This document shows, piece by piece, positions 11,271 through 21,711 of a DNA stretch of 64,000 bases. The notes below the pieces were generated by a model. That model saw nothing but the letters and a program-made list of their open reading frames with translations, had not been told where the DNA came from and made no database searches. Position 1 is the first letter of the stretch; each line of letters starts with the position of its first letter. Source of the stretch: Laetiporus sulphureus 93-53 (Eukaryota; Basidiomycota; Agaricomycetes; Polyporales; Laetiporaceae); NCBI RefSeq assembly GCF_001632365.1, contig NW_024468560.1:174388-238387 (forward strand). Reading direction: 5' to 3'. The position numbers were made by a program, and so were the translations under genes.

Positions 11271-13275
11271 TCGAGGCGGAGGAGCAGAATGCATTTCTTC
11301 AGGTAAGCACTATCTACTTCCTATGTCAATTCACGTGCTGCTCACACGCGTCGCAGTGGAACCCTCTTTCCTGTGTCATGGAGGTGCTGCTCTCGTCGCT
11401 ATCGTCCTTCCCAACAGTGAGCGCCGGCCACTCGAATGGGAGGATCTCATCGGTATCGTCGCTCTGCTCTTCATCAACTCGGCCGTCGGTTTCTACGGGG
11501 AACGCAACACCGATAATGCTGCCAAGGCTCTCATGGATTCACTCGCGCCCAAGGCCAAGGTCAAGTGTAACGGTAGCTGGCGCGGGATTGAGTCGGCTGA
11601 CTTTGTTCCTGGTAATATGATCCCTTCAAAGATCGGTGATATCGTTCCTGCAGATTGCCGTCACATTGAAGCCATCTGCTCTTACTGGCGATTCGCTCCC
11701 TCAGAGCAAGAAAACTGGCAATCAATGTTTCTCGTGAGTATATGCGCGTGGTAGCTTATCAGTTCGTGATGCTCATGTGTCACCTACAGTGGTTTAGACC
11801 TGCAAACAGAATGAAGCCGAAGGTGTAGTCATTTCTACCGGTGCGAACACCTTCGGTGGCGCCGCTTCACTCGTTGGCCAGGACGACGATACGACCGGCC
11901 ACTTGCAGAAGATCCTTATCCAGATCGGTACTTGGTATCCACCGGTATCTTCGTATTCGCCGAGATCTGTCTGTTCGCCGGTTTCCGCTACCAACTACCG
12001 TCGTGGCCTGAATGATGTCCTTGTGCTCCTGATCGGTGGTATCACCATTGCCATGCCCACTGTCCTGTCTGTCACCCTTGCTGTCAGTGCGCAGAAGCTC
12101 GCCAAGTACAAGGCCGTCGTCACGACTATCACAGCCATTGAGGAGCTTGCCGCTGTCACCATTCTTTGCTTGGATAAGACGGGTACGCCGACTACGAACA
12201 AGCTCACTATCGATCACGAGAGCGTTCGTACCTACGGCCCATTCTCCGCTAAGGATGTGATTCTCCTCTCCGCCTACGCTTCCCATAACCAGGACACTAT
12301 CGACGCTTGTGTCGTCAGCGCAATTGGCGACCTGAGCTGTGCACGTGACGATATCAACCTTCACAATCTTAAGCCGTTTAATCCTGTCGACAAGCGCACG
12401 GAGATCATTTACCTTGAGACGGAGTCGAGTCGCTTGAAGCGCCTCGACGCAGGGTATGACCGGTATCATCATTGAGCTCTGCACATGCAACAAGACTGAG
12501 GAGATCGAGAACTGTCTCGAGGTCAATGTCAAGGAGTTCGCGCAGCGTGGTCTCTGTGCTTTGGCTGTCGCGTACGAGAAGCTGGACGGCGATGATCTGG
12601 CTGCTGAGGGCAACGACTCCAGCTCATCGGTCTGCTTCCCGTTTTCGACCCGCCTCGTTCGGATACCAAGCAGGTGATCGATGACACTATAGCCCTCGGT
12701 GTCAAGGTCAAGATGGTTATGGTGACCAGCTGGCAATCGCAAAGGAGACTGGACGCCGTCTCGGACTGCATGAGCACATGTACCCTGCGAAGGTACTCAA
12801 GGAGGGCCCCGAGCTGGGAGGCAAGCATGCATCCCTCCACGCGATAATCCTTGACGCGGATGGTTTCGTTGGTGTCTTTTCCGAGCATAAATATGAGATC
12901 GTTAAGGGTCTTTAGGGCCTCGGACATTTGGTCGCCATGACGGGCGACGGTGCGAACGATGCGCCGGCGTTGTCCCGTGCCAACGTCGGTATCGCTGTCG
13001 AGGGCACGACGGATGCTGCCCGTGGTGCTGCGTATATTGTATTGACAGAGCCGGGTCTCTCCATACCGTCCACGCCATACACGGTTCTCGTGTGGAAGAT
13101 GCGCAACAACTCAATTTATGCATGCGCGGTTACCATCCGTATTGTCACTTGCTTCGCCACTCTTGCATTTGCATTCAAGTTGGACTTCCCACCCTTCATA
13201 ATGCTGATCATTGCCCTGCTTAACGATGCTTGCCACACGGTCGTTCCACGATGTGTCAGTTCCTCATTCAAGTAA
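11271..13275 (+). pseudogene. Plasma-membrane H+-ATPase (P3A P-type), truncated at both ends and frameshifted
   Basis: P3A ATPases pump protons out of fungal cells. Blocks run in the family order: LEAEEQNAFLQ, then after an intron WNPLS, LFINSAVGFYGERN, LMDSLAPKAKVK, DIVPADCR, the actuator loop ALTGDSLPQSKKTG (TGES in most family members) in a shifted frame, VISTGANTFGG, QKILIQIG, LVLLIGGITIAMPTVLSVTL, the phosphorylation motif [78 protein letters not shown] and the TM5-TM6 region [19 protein letters not shown]. The sequence upstream of TM1 and TM7-TM10 are missing. Frames break near 11670, 11915, 12455 and 12620. The phosphorylated Asp (DKTGT) and the MTGDGAND hinge are intact, but the protein cannot be complete. 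Confidence 0.85.
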
Positions 13276-13388
13276 AGTTCACAGAAGAAACAGGCTGTGG
13301 CATCTCGATGCTCGTCATATATTGAGCGGTGTGCTGAGTCTGCAATCCTTGCTCCCTCCACGTCGAATTCGCAGCCGCTGCTAGCAGG

Positions 13389-14587
13389 ATGTCTTGGGAG
13401 AATGTCAAGCTGAACGACGGTAAGCTGCTGAGGATTTGCGCATTCTTGTCTGTTATTCGTTTCTGAGTCTGTTTGATAGGAACGACTATTGCGATCGGCA
13501 CCTGGAAACTCGGAAAGGGGCAGATGACCATCGATAGAGTGTCGCAAGCATTCGACGTCAATTTCACCCATATCGGTAAGCCGTGGCATTCTGCTCGACT
13601 CCCAGTGCGAGATGCTGACAAGAGTATTGCCCTAGATACTGCGCAGGTATGCCGCAATGAGTCTGAGGCTGGTGCTACACTGTGTTCGAGGGGGCTCAAG
13701 CGCGAGGATGTCTACATCACCACGAAGTACTCCGGGCGTGTGGACATTGACACATCTATCACGAACAGCTGTGGATTTGTAAGTGAATGCACCTGATATG
13801 TTCTTACTGCATCGCAATGAGAGCGGCGATTGGCGCTCGATGTGGATTATGTTGATCTGTACTTGATCCATGCACCCGACCTCGCAGTTCCGGACATCCC
13901 CACCATCTCGAGGAAGATGGAGGCGATCCAGGCTGCAGGACTTACCAAGTGAGCTCGTATATAACTCTAAGGCCACAATATGCATGGTAGTGCTTACGGT
14001 CATTGCGCTTTTACCCCAGCAGCATCGGCGTCAGCAACTTCACGGTTCCAGACCTGAAGACGTTGCTTGACTCGGCAACGGTCAAAGCGGTGGTCAATCA
14101 GGCGAGCATAGGGTCTTCCCTTCCCATTTACTTTCAGATCCCTCCACCTCGATTCGCTGGATTCTCTTCCACCCTTACGTCCTCGTTCGCCAAGCTCCCA
14201 TTGTGGCCTTCTGCTTGTCACATGGAATTGTCAGTGAGCCTACAGTGTACTGATGTACGTCTTCTTCCATCCATCCGTCCATCCCTCTGAAAATCCAAAG
14301 GTTTCTTCATATAAGGGACCGTCTTCGCTGCGGCGGATCAATCAATCAACAGCCCGGGGGGATCTCGACGCACCTCTGAAGTCTATCTCCGAGCAGCTCA
14401 ATGTACAGCTGGAGCAGGTCTCTTCTCGCGTGGGCAAAGGCGAAAGGCATTGTGGTCGTGACGTATGTGCCTGAACACCGCGCTTGCAACGATATTGACT
14501 GTGGGACTGTGGGTGCATAGCTCGAGCACAAAGCGACAATGTCTTGAAGGGTGTCTGAAGGCGGGTTGCTTGAGGTCAACGACCTGA
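13389..14587 (+). pseudogene. Aldo/keto reductase, degenerate; catalytic Tyr replaced by Cys
   Basis: MSWENVKLNDG at 13389 starts a fungal AKR (NADPH-dependent carbonyl reductase, TIM barrel). After an intron come TTIAIGTWKLGKGQMTID and, after another, DTAQVCRNESEAGA; the family has Tyr where this reads C in DTAQxY, so the proton donor is lost. The catalytic Lys (DVYITTKYSG) and His (DLYLIHAPDL) are present, then KSIGVSNF-like sequence (SIGVSNFTVPDLKTLLDSA), ILFHPYVL...QAPIVAF, DAPLKSISEQLNVQ and, after a one-base shift near 14420, AWAKAKGIVVVT. The last exon, SSSTKRQCLEGCLKAG, ends at TGA 14585-14587, close to the usual C-terminus. The Tyr codon change (TAT to TGT) is a single transition. 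Confidence 0.78.
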
Positions 14588-14967
14588 ACTCACCTATTAT
14601 GGGCTCGCTCAATCAACCCGACAAACGGTTCGCGCTCCCAGGCGAGCCTAATGAGCCATATGACTACTGGCTCGCCACACTCGATCTTTTCGAGAGCAGC
14701 GAGAACCTCCCGAGCCAGACCGGCAGACTCGGGCTGACCTTCAGCTTTTCGGACATCGCTGAGGACTGGCGCATGGCGATCACCTGGGGGCGCACGCTCG
14801 TCAGTCTTGCCGATGTTAAGGTCGAGCACGCGGGGGCGCTTGCTCGGCAGGGCGCACCCGTTGTCGAGTACTCACTCGACTCGCCATTCGCCACTTCAGC
14901 ATGGAATGCCTCTCTTTGCTCACGCCGTAACGTTATGCTTGTCACACACAGGCGGCTCTCTCTGTAA
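14551..14967 (+). CDS. Unrecognised ORF, 138 codons
   Basis: An open frame overlaps the end of the aldo/keto reductase relic and continues for about 380 bases past it. The composition looks protein-like (VNDLNSPIMGSLNQPDKRF, PNEPYDYWLATLDLFE, FSFSDIAEDWRMAITWGR), with acidic and aromatic residues rather than the Ser/Arg-rich bias of shadow frames. No domain, signal peptide or membrane segment is recognised. It may be one exon of a hypothetical gene whose other exons are lost. No function is proposed. Confidence 0.3.
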   Translation: MSEGGLLEVNDLNSPIMGSLNQPDKRFALPGEPNEPYDYWLATLDLFESSENLPSQTGRLGLTFSFSDIAEDWRMAITWGRTLVSLADVKVEHAGALARQGAPVVEYSLDSPFATSAWNASLCSRRNVMLVTHRRLSL

Positions 14968-16234
14968 TATGTTTCCGGTCGACGCTGATGAGCATCGCGA
15001 TGTCTGATATGCAGTGATGGGCTTATGTCATGTTCTATACAGTGACGCGTGTTGATCAATATCTGCTAGTTTGACTATATCTTCCAACTCGATGGTACGA
15101 CTGAAGTTTGCCTGTTGACCTCTGGTTACAGTGTGGACGATGGGCTGACGGTGATCCGTTCTTATTTTTTTCCCAACTGCCATTGCTGATTGCGCAGGTG
15201 TGGCTGAACACCAACGCTATACATCTCACATTCATCCAGACTTAACTCATGCTCATTCTACACACTGGGTACTCGATTTTTTTTCGCTGCGACATTCTGT
15301 ATGATATGCGGATGATATTGACGGCGCGCAGCGGTAGTCGTTACCGACTATGCGTACCTGTCCAGTTCGTCATTTCGCTTTTTGCAACACTCCTCGAGGA
15401 CATGGTCGCCTAGGTCCCACTTGGCTTTTAGGCTGCTGCCGCAGCACCTGCACTGGGAGGCGGCGGAGGCGATGGCGGCGGGAACCCAGTGGTTAATGAT
15501 TCAATGTCCACCTGATTCCCCAGTGTGGGGCACACATGTACATGGTGCTGTGATATGGTGTAAGATCAGTACATGGTAAAGCTCACAGTACAAAGAAGCA
15601 GTTACTTTGATTAGACGAGGATACTTAAAAGTAGCACCACAACGATGACACTGGAAGACACGTGATGTCCCCATTCGGTTGATATATGTTGGGTGGGGAA
15701 TGTCGCGATAGCGTACAACAATGACATTAGTGTGATGTCATTGAACATGGTGCGAACGCCGTTCGTCAGTCCATCAGAAGCATACTTCGCAGTACCACAC
15801 TGGGCATGGTGGAATTGGCTATAGAAAAGGTTAGCTAGATCCGAAATGATCTCACTGGACTTCAGGCACAGTGCATGTACGCACATTGGAATGCGTGCGT
15901 GAACGGCGGACCATGAGTTCGGAATGAGCAGCTGCTCGGAAGATTGAGATGTTACCGCCAGTTCTTATACAAGACAGTCACTTAGTCATTTTCAGTCGCA
16001 TCTTTTTCCAAGTAGATAGATGCCTTACCTCAGACGTAAAATAACAAACACTAACATATAAGAGCCAACAAAAGCAGTCGGCGGAGCAGCTCATGCATTC
16101 GTAGAAGCGTTCACATCGCAAACGACTTCCATTACGAGAGCTCCTGTTATCATATTAAATGCTAATCGTACGTCAACCCAGCTCCGATTGGAGAGGCCGC
16201 CACTCACACACGAACAAACTAGTACCAACCTGAC
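14968..16234. other. Intergenic stretch without a supported gene
   Basis: Only short open frames occur here. The longest, on the minus strand at 15886-15611, is 91 codons with a hydrophobic C-terminus (VIVVVLLLSILV) and matches no family I recognise. The stretch is more AT-rich than the gene bodies around it and has T-runs near 15165 and 15280. Nothing further can be supported. Confidence 0.5.
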
Positions 16235-16504
16235 TCACCTGACAAAAGGAGTCAGAATGATGGCTCCACCCAACAAGTTGTAAATAAGGAAGAAGATTGA
16301 GTTGAACTGTGTGACGTTCATCTGAGGTTGTCGTCCTTTCCCCAGGAGACTGACTGCAGCCGTCGTGACATCAATCCACCCTTTGAGCGAGACGATCTCG
16401 AAGAGGATGAACAGAGACGCTCGGAAAGATATCGAACGAGGATGTAATTGATGGAGAAGGTCATTGGAAAAGGGTCCGTCAGACCCTCGGAACGAGAAAT
16501 CCAA
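16235..16504 (-). pseudogene. CCH1: CCH1-like voltage-gated calcium channel fragment
   Basis: The minus-strand frame contains [20 protein letters not shown] followed about 20 residues later by [20 protein letters not shown], a pore-loop (selectivity-filter) segment and the following S6 helix characteristic of CCH1, the fungal high-affinity plasma-membrane calcium channel; family members read FEIVSLEGW, so the filter Glu is Lys here. A splice donor (gtgagt) follows at about 16240. CCH1 is about 2000 residues and only this exon can be recognised; the neighbouring minus-strand sequence up to about 17200 has no clear matches. It is best read as a relic exon in otherwise unreadable sequence. Confidence 0.6.
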
Positions 16505-17552
16505 TTGCCGTAGATCATGTTGCTGTATTCATCGATACATTGACTTACCATGTGTCAAGGACATGGGAGACACCGGAAATTATGAGAGACTCGAAGGTAG
16601 TATGCATTTGGTCAATCAGCATTACGAGTCGAAGGGCACGAGTGACACTGAGGCCGCCAATGAAGCTTGAAGATCAGTCCAGTGATGACGTTTGTGAGGA
16701 GACCAGCCATCACAAGGAGGTTCCGGATGCTCCGCACACATGCATTCGGTCTGAATACAGACCGGTCTGCGATGCCTTTGATAACAAACTCGAAGAAGAG
16801 CGTGAGGCTGAATGCCGTCTCACTGATATTATATCACGACCAGTGACGTTACACCGTGCGGCAGCTGTCAGTTGCGAGAAAGAGGAAAAGCTGGAAGATG
16901 GGATGGACAATGGGGTGAAAACAGTCAGAATGTCTTATCATAGGTGGGATGGCCGCAGATGAAATCAACCTGGCACGTGTGATGTTTGTACAAGTAGTCT
17001 GTGAGATCCTCCAAGATCGGTGACATCATCGATGTACAGACTGCTGCTCGGTTTCCTCGTCCATTGCATCCTGCGCCATGACCGAGTCTCGTCGGCCATT
17101 GCACATTGAAGCTTTGAAGTGTCAGTGAGATGTGCCAGATCACCAGTAAGCGGCGTACTTGTCAGCTGTAGCTGTCGAGAACGCCATTTATGCCATGCAC
17201 GTGTGTTCAAGAAGCCATCGATGAACGCCTTAGGCCATGACGTATAAAGCTAACGGCTAGCACTGCCAACTGGGGAACAAGTGTAGGGAGGGTTTCTATG
17301 GACAGAGCAGCACTGACACCCAGTTTTGCATGATCAATAGTAGTAGTAGCCCAGGGACAACGCAGAATCGAGACGAGATTCTGAAGTCGACCAGGCTTCG
17401 CATGATGTATGAGCGGGATATTTGACTTGTGAATTTAGCTTCGAGTTCGTTCGATTGGCCAGTCGACTTCAAGCGCCAAAAATAACCTCGTGCCCAACGC
17501 GTACCGGTGAAACGGTATTAGTAGGGCCGTAAACAGGCAAATGTTTTCGCAA
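16505..17552. other. Intergenic or eroded sequence
   Basis: No family can be recognised on either strand. Short frames exist (16540-16962 plus; 17143-16925 minus), but none has a convincing motif. It may include unreadable exons of the CCH1 relic next to it. Confidence 0.4.
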
Positions 17553-18264
17553 TTAAGATGTCGCAATTTGTGAGAGCCCGGCATCGCCTTCGTCTTCAGG
17601 ACTAGGCTCGCTCGTCCCAATGCATCGCTGATGGCACCCGATAGGCACTCCATCGACCTCATCTTGCTCATCGAGCCAACAGAGGCCGTCACGGAGCAGC
17701 AAATTGTCTAATGCAGTCTTGCAGTCCGAGCACGCTCCATTGTCCAGCCCTTACGCTTGACCAGGAGCTCATCCGACACCCGCCCACCCTCTTCCTGAGC
17801 AATGCAGCACGATCGCTTGGTTAGCATCCAGCTGCTTCGACATGCCCCACACCATCTTCTTCTCCCCTCCCACATCGGTGACGTCCTATCCCGCGGCAAG
17901 GGGCCTCAGTGTGTTGATGCTCCTTATGATGTCCTCTTCCGTAATCTCGCCGCCGCTCACGCCACGCAGCTTGCTCATGAGGTGTATAAGCTCACCCATC
18001 TCGATGAGCCCGCCGTAGCGATCGCGCGTGCTCACACACACATCCACGATCTGCACGCTGAGCTCGTACTGCCAGTCGCCGAGGTTGAGCCCACCCACCA
18101 GCTGCCCTTGCGTGGGCCCGCGAGCGGTCGACGCCGATCGACGTACACATGCGCTGAAAGGCATGCCGGAGCTATGGATCATTCCTGATGGAGTCGCGGT
18201 GTATGGTAGCACAGTGGGAGAGCACACTGCAAAATTGGGTGAGCTGTGCATGAAGTTGCAGGCT
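17553..18264 (-). pseudogene. SNF8: ESCRT-II subunit SNF8/VPS22 (EAP30), degenerate
   Basis: SNF8 is the winged-helix core subunit of ESCRT-II, which sorts ubiquitinated cargo into multivesicular bodies at endosomes. On the minus strand the order is LQLHAQLTQF, RHAFQRMCTSIGVD, LGDWQYELSVQIVDVCVST, GGLIEMGELIHLMSKLRGVS, EITEEDIIRSINTLRPLAAG, then in shifted frames VGGEKKMV, IAQEEGGRVSDELLVKRKGW and NLLLRDGLCWLDEQDE, ending at TAA 17555-17553. In-frame TAG codons interrupt NDP[A]LRHAF and LAAG[Y]DV, and there are at least three frameshifts (near 18130, 17815 and 17710). The first part of the coiled-coil N-terminus is missing. Every segment is close to the family, so the identification is firm and so is the loss of function. 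Confidence 0.8.
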
Positions 18265-18513
18265 TGAGCAAATTGTGGCTCAATAATTATTTTCATTTTG
18301 GGCAGCTATCCTTGATCAACTGCCACCGTGATCTGCACATTGTCTTCAGCTGCCTTTGGCTCTTCTTGTCGGTCAATTTAGCCTGGTCATGAGCCGCGTT
18401 GCTCATCGTGTGTCTATGCACCTCTGAGGAGGAGTCGGGGTGGCCGTCTTTGAGCGGCAGAAGCAACACGAATGCTCTTTCGCTGAACTATCCACGGGAG
18501 ATCTCACAGGCAA

Positions 18514-19878
18514 GTCGACCTCCTCGAATGAGAAGCCATGGATTCTGCCTGTCATAAAGAAGGTGGGTCATGCTCTCACCATCCCATCCACTAAGCTCTC
18601 CGTTCATTTCCCCTTCACACTCCACATCATTGCCGTCACACCTTCTCAACCTCATGACCTGCTGCTTTGGCTCGGCGACTAACGTATTGCTGCGGTGCCT
18701 GTAGGCGATGGAGATGCTCTTGAATGATCCAAACTTGGACCACGAATACTTGCCGATCACCGGTCTCCCAGAATTCACGAATGCCGCTGCACGACTAGTG
18801 CTGGGCCCCAACTCGCCTGCCATCATGGAGAACCGTGTCTCGAGTGTGCAGACGATATCGGGGACGGGCGCCAACCATCTTGGAGCACTGTTCTTGAGCC
18901 GGTTCTACCACTGGGTGGAGGGCACGCCGAAGGCCGCATACCTGAGCGATCCCACATGGGGTGGGTGCATCCTTTCAATTACGTATTCTGAGCTCACCTA
19001 TGTGTATCTTTTTACGTCTGCGCGTGTGCTTATCGGAATCATTTAGTGAACCATTTCCAAATTTTCAAGGGTGTCGGCATTGCGCCGCTCACATATCCGT
19101 ATTACGACCCCTCGACGATCGGCCTTGCGTTCGACGCCTTCCTCACGACGGTCCGGACTGCACCACCGAAGTCGGTGTTTGTCCTCCACGCGTGTGCTCA
19201 TAATCCTACTGGTGTGGATCCCACACGAGTGCAGTGGGGTTTGATCGTGGACGCTGTGCTGGAGCGAGGCCACTATGCGTTCTTCGACTGCACATACCAA
19301 CGCTTTGCCAGCGGTAACCTGGATCGGGACGCTTGGGCGATTCGGGAGTTTGTTAGCAGGGGTGTGCCGATGTTGGTCTGCCAGGTATGTTGCGCATGTA
19401 TGCGGAGAAGTCTGGCGAGCTTATGACGGCGTCTCGCTTTTGGCAGAGTTTCGCGAAGAATGCTGGACTGTATGGGGAACGTGTAGGCACACTGCACATT
19501 ATTTCGCCGACACCAGAAGCTGCGCTTCGAATCAAGAGTCAGCTGTCAGTTCTGACGCGAAGCGAGATTAGCAGCCCACCCGCGCACGGTGCCCGCCTGG
19601 TGCGACGTTTTTAATTCTTTGTGGGCGTTTGAGCTTGCTGACATTGTCATGTGGGGATGCCGTGCGATATCGTAACTTGTCACTCCACTGTTCGTGCGAC
19701 ATGAGCAGATGGCGCTCATCATGAATAATGCAAAGCTGTTTGAAGAGTGGAAACGCGATATCAAGACGATGGCGGAGTGTGTCATCGCGATGCGAAAGGA
19801 GCTGCACTGGCTGTTGACTGAAGAGCTCAAGACGCTGGGCAACTGGGATCACATCGTGAACCAGATTGGCATGTTCAG
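18514..19878 (+). pseudogene. Aspartate aminotransferase, both ends missing
   Basis: Fold-type I PLP enzyme interconverting aspartate and oxaloacetate. Exons about 18520-18562, 18705-18960, 19046-19384, 19447-19599 and 19709-19878 all splice in a single frame through GT-AG introns. Landmarks: EKPWILPVIKK, HEYLPITGLPEFTNAAARLV, VQTISGTGANHLGA, YLSDPTWVNH, HACAHNPTGVDPT (substrate and PLP-ring region), FFDCTYQRFASG and the PLP-binding lysine in SFAKNAGLYGERVG. Homology ends exactly at a splice donor after VNQIGMFS, and no continuation is found up to 20.6 kb; the first 50-60 residues (the VNLGIGAYRD region) are also missing. So about 300 clean codons of an enzyme of roughly 410-430 remain. The clean internal exons with sharp ends look more like a copied gene piece than gradual erosion. 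Confidence 0.82.
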
Positions 19879-20612
19879 GTGAGTTTTCGGCATTCGTCCG
19901 GGGCGTTGGCATGCAAGCATGTTGGAAGACGTGTGGCTACCACGTTGGGAGGATCATTGCCCGAATACACTGGGCCATGGTGCACATGGTGATGGGCACG
20001 TGCATTGGAGCATCAGCGGACAGGCTTGCCATTCGTGGGCCGAGGCTTCGATTCAGCCCGAGTGCTAATTCTCCAGAGTGGAGTCCACGGTGTACGTCTT
20101 GTGGAAGCACGGAGCAGCTAGACCACGTTACGATGAGGGAGCTGCACCTGGAGACTCACGGAGGGCATGCGGGAACGGGCTATCATGTGAGGTGATCCCA
20201 TGTGCCTTGCTTGGTGTGGGGGGACGTTTTGGGTGAATTGGACGCCAGAGGTCATTGGCCGCGGGGCTGGTCATTGGTAAGCTGCGCAGAGCCAATCATG
20301 ATCAGCCGGCAGGTTCCGGCTGATCCGGCGGCAGTGGATATCAGGCCCGAACGTGTTTCGGACACGCAATGTCCATCCGCGGCAGTGCCGAGGGCTGTTC
20401 TGCGGCAGTTACACGGGGACGCTGATTGACAAGGTGCACATCTATGGATCTTGGAACATTATGTCGCTTGTCTCCATGCGTTCAACATCAATGTAATACT
20501 AGAACACGCATTCTTCTAGTGAATTCGAGTGACTGTAGCGTTCTGGGATATATGGTCTGACACAAAGATACAACGACTACATCCTTATTATGACCAGAAG
20601 AGGGACAGCTTC
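19879..20612. other. Intergenic, with a 9-bp-stem hairpin at 20301-20324
   Basis: No gene is recognised. A perfect inverted repeat (ATCAGCCGG, six-base loop, CCGGCTGAT) lies at 20301-20324. The expected C-terminal exons of the aspartate aminotransferase are not present here. Confidence 0.5.
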
Positions 20613-21711
20613 TCAGGATGATGCCTCCTCCTGTTTCGCAGCTTCTACTGCAGAATGAGCCGCTCCGGGTGGCGCCACGCCATCCACATTCTCTTCCGCA
20701 GCGGGCTGTGCATTCTTGCCCTTGCGCGTGGAGGCGGATGGTACACTTTTTCCTATGGCAATGGTGTCTCATCTGGGTCCTTCTGAAGTGCATACCTTCT
20801 TTTTCTTCTTATCCGGCTTCACGTTAGATCGGGGTAAGCCAACTGCTCGACCTTTCGCCACTCCTCACTCTCCCTAAAGGTCTTCTGAACAGGCTCGAGC
20901 AGGCGCACGATCGCATCTGCCACCGCCGTCTTCACAATCCTTCAGGTGTACCTTCTTCTCCGGAAACTCCTGCTCGAGCTGCGAAAAGTTCTGGCAGTGC
21001 AACGAGCCTCCGTACTCCTCCTTCCTAAAGACGCTAAACACGGTGCCCTCCGGCGCACCAGGGAGCGCGAAGTGCGTCTGGTTGCCGAGCGCCTCCATGC
21101 CTTCGTCCGCGTCTGCACCGGTGTCGCCATGAATGTGCTCGAGGTGCATCTCGCTGATCGGTATGAGCACAGCCTTCACGAACGCGAGCACGCCGTTGTC
21201 TGCCGCGTTGCCCTCCTCGCAGAAGGCCTTCTTGATCTTGCACCACACGACGTCGGGCACGTCGAGGAAGTCGATTTTTGAGTCGGGGTCCGAGGAGGAC
21301 ATCTTGCCCCCGCCGAGGCCTGGCACCATCGGGTTCATGAGGTGCGCACGCTTCGCGTAGCTGAGGCATGGGAGGTAGAGCTCGGCGAAGGTGAAGATCT
21401 TGCGCTGTGGCGGAACACGCATTATAGCCGCGGTTGGACAACGTGAGGAGGAAGAGACCATGTACCTGGTCGACACCACCGAATTGAAAGTCACAGCCGA
21501 GGTGCTCATCCAGCGCTTGCAGACCCGGGTAGAGCGAACCACTCAGCAAGGGGCTCTCTACCTGCTTCACAACCTCCGCATCGGCCTTCTTGGCGTCGTG
21601 CTCCGTGACGAAGTGATTTGAAGACGGTCAAGAGGACAAGTTGGTAGAATCTTGTGCGGTAGGCGACGAGTTCGAGTGGTGCTTTGAGGTTGTCGAGGAA
21701 TGCGTGAACAT
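20613..21711 (-). pseudogene. Tyrosyl-tRNA synthetase (eukaryotic cytosolic type), N-terminus missing
   Basis: TyrRS charges tRNA-Tyr. The minus-strand sequence begins exactly at a splice acceptor (ccaacag at 21712) with VHAFLDNLKAPLELVAYR, then [58 protein letters not shown], the KMSSS catalytic loop in [69 protein letters not shown] and a Lys-rich tail, with a final exon rich in Ala and Glu to TGA 20615-20613. Upstream exons carrying the HIGH-like tyrosine/ATP motif are absent, and after TVFKSL about 30 residues are skipped at 21635. Single-base frameshifts occur near 20930 and 20835. Confidence 0.82.

Noticed and set aside
20301..20324. Hairpin considered as a Helitron 3' end
   Set aside because: No CTRR end follows the hairpin at the required distance, so the stem is reported only as an inverted repeat.
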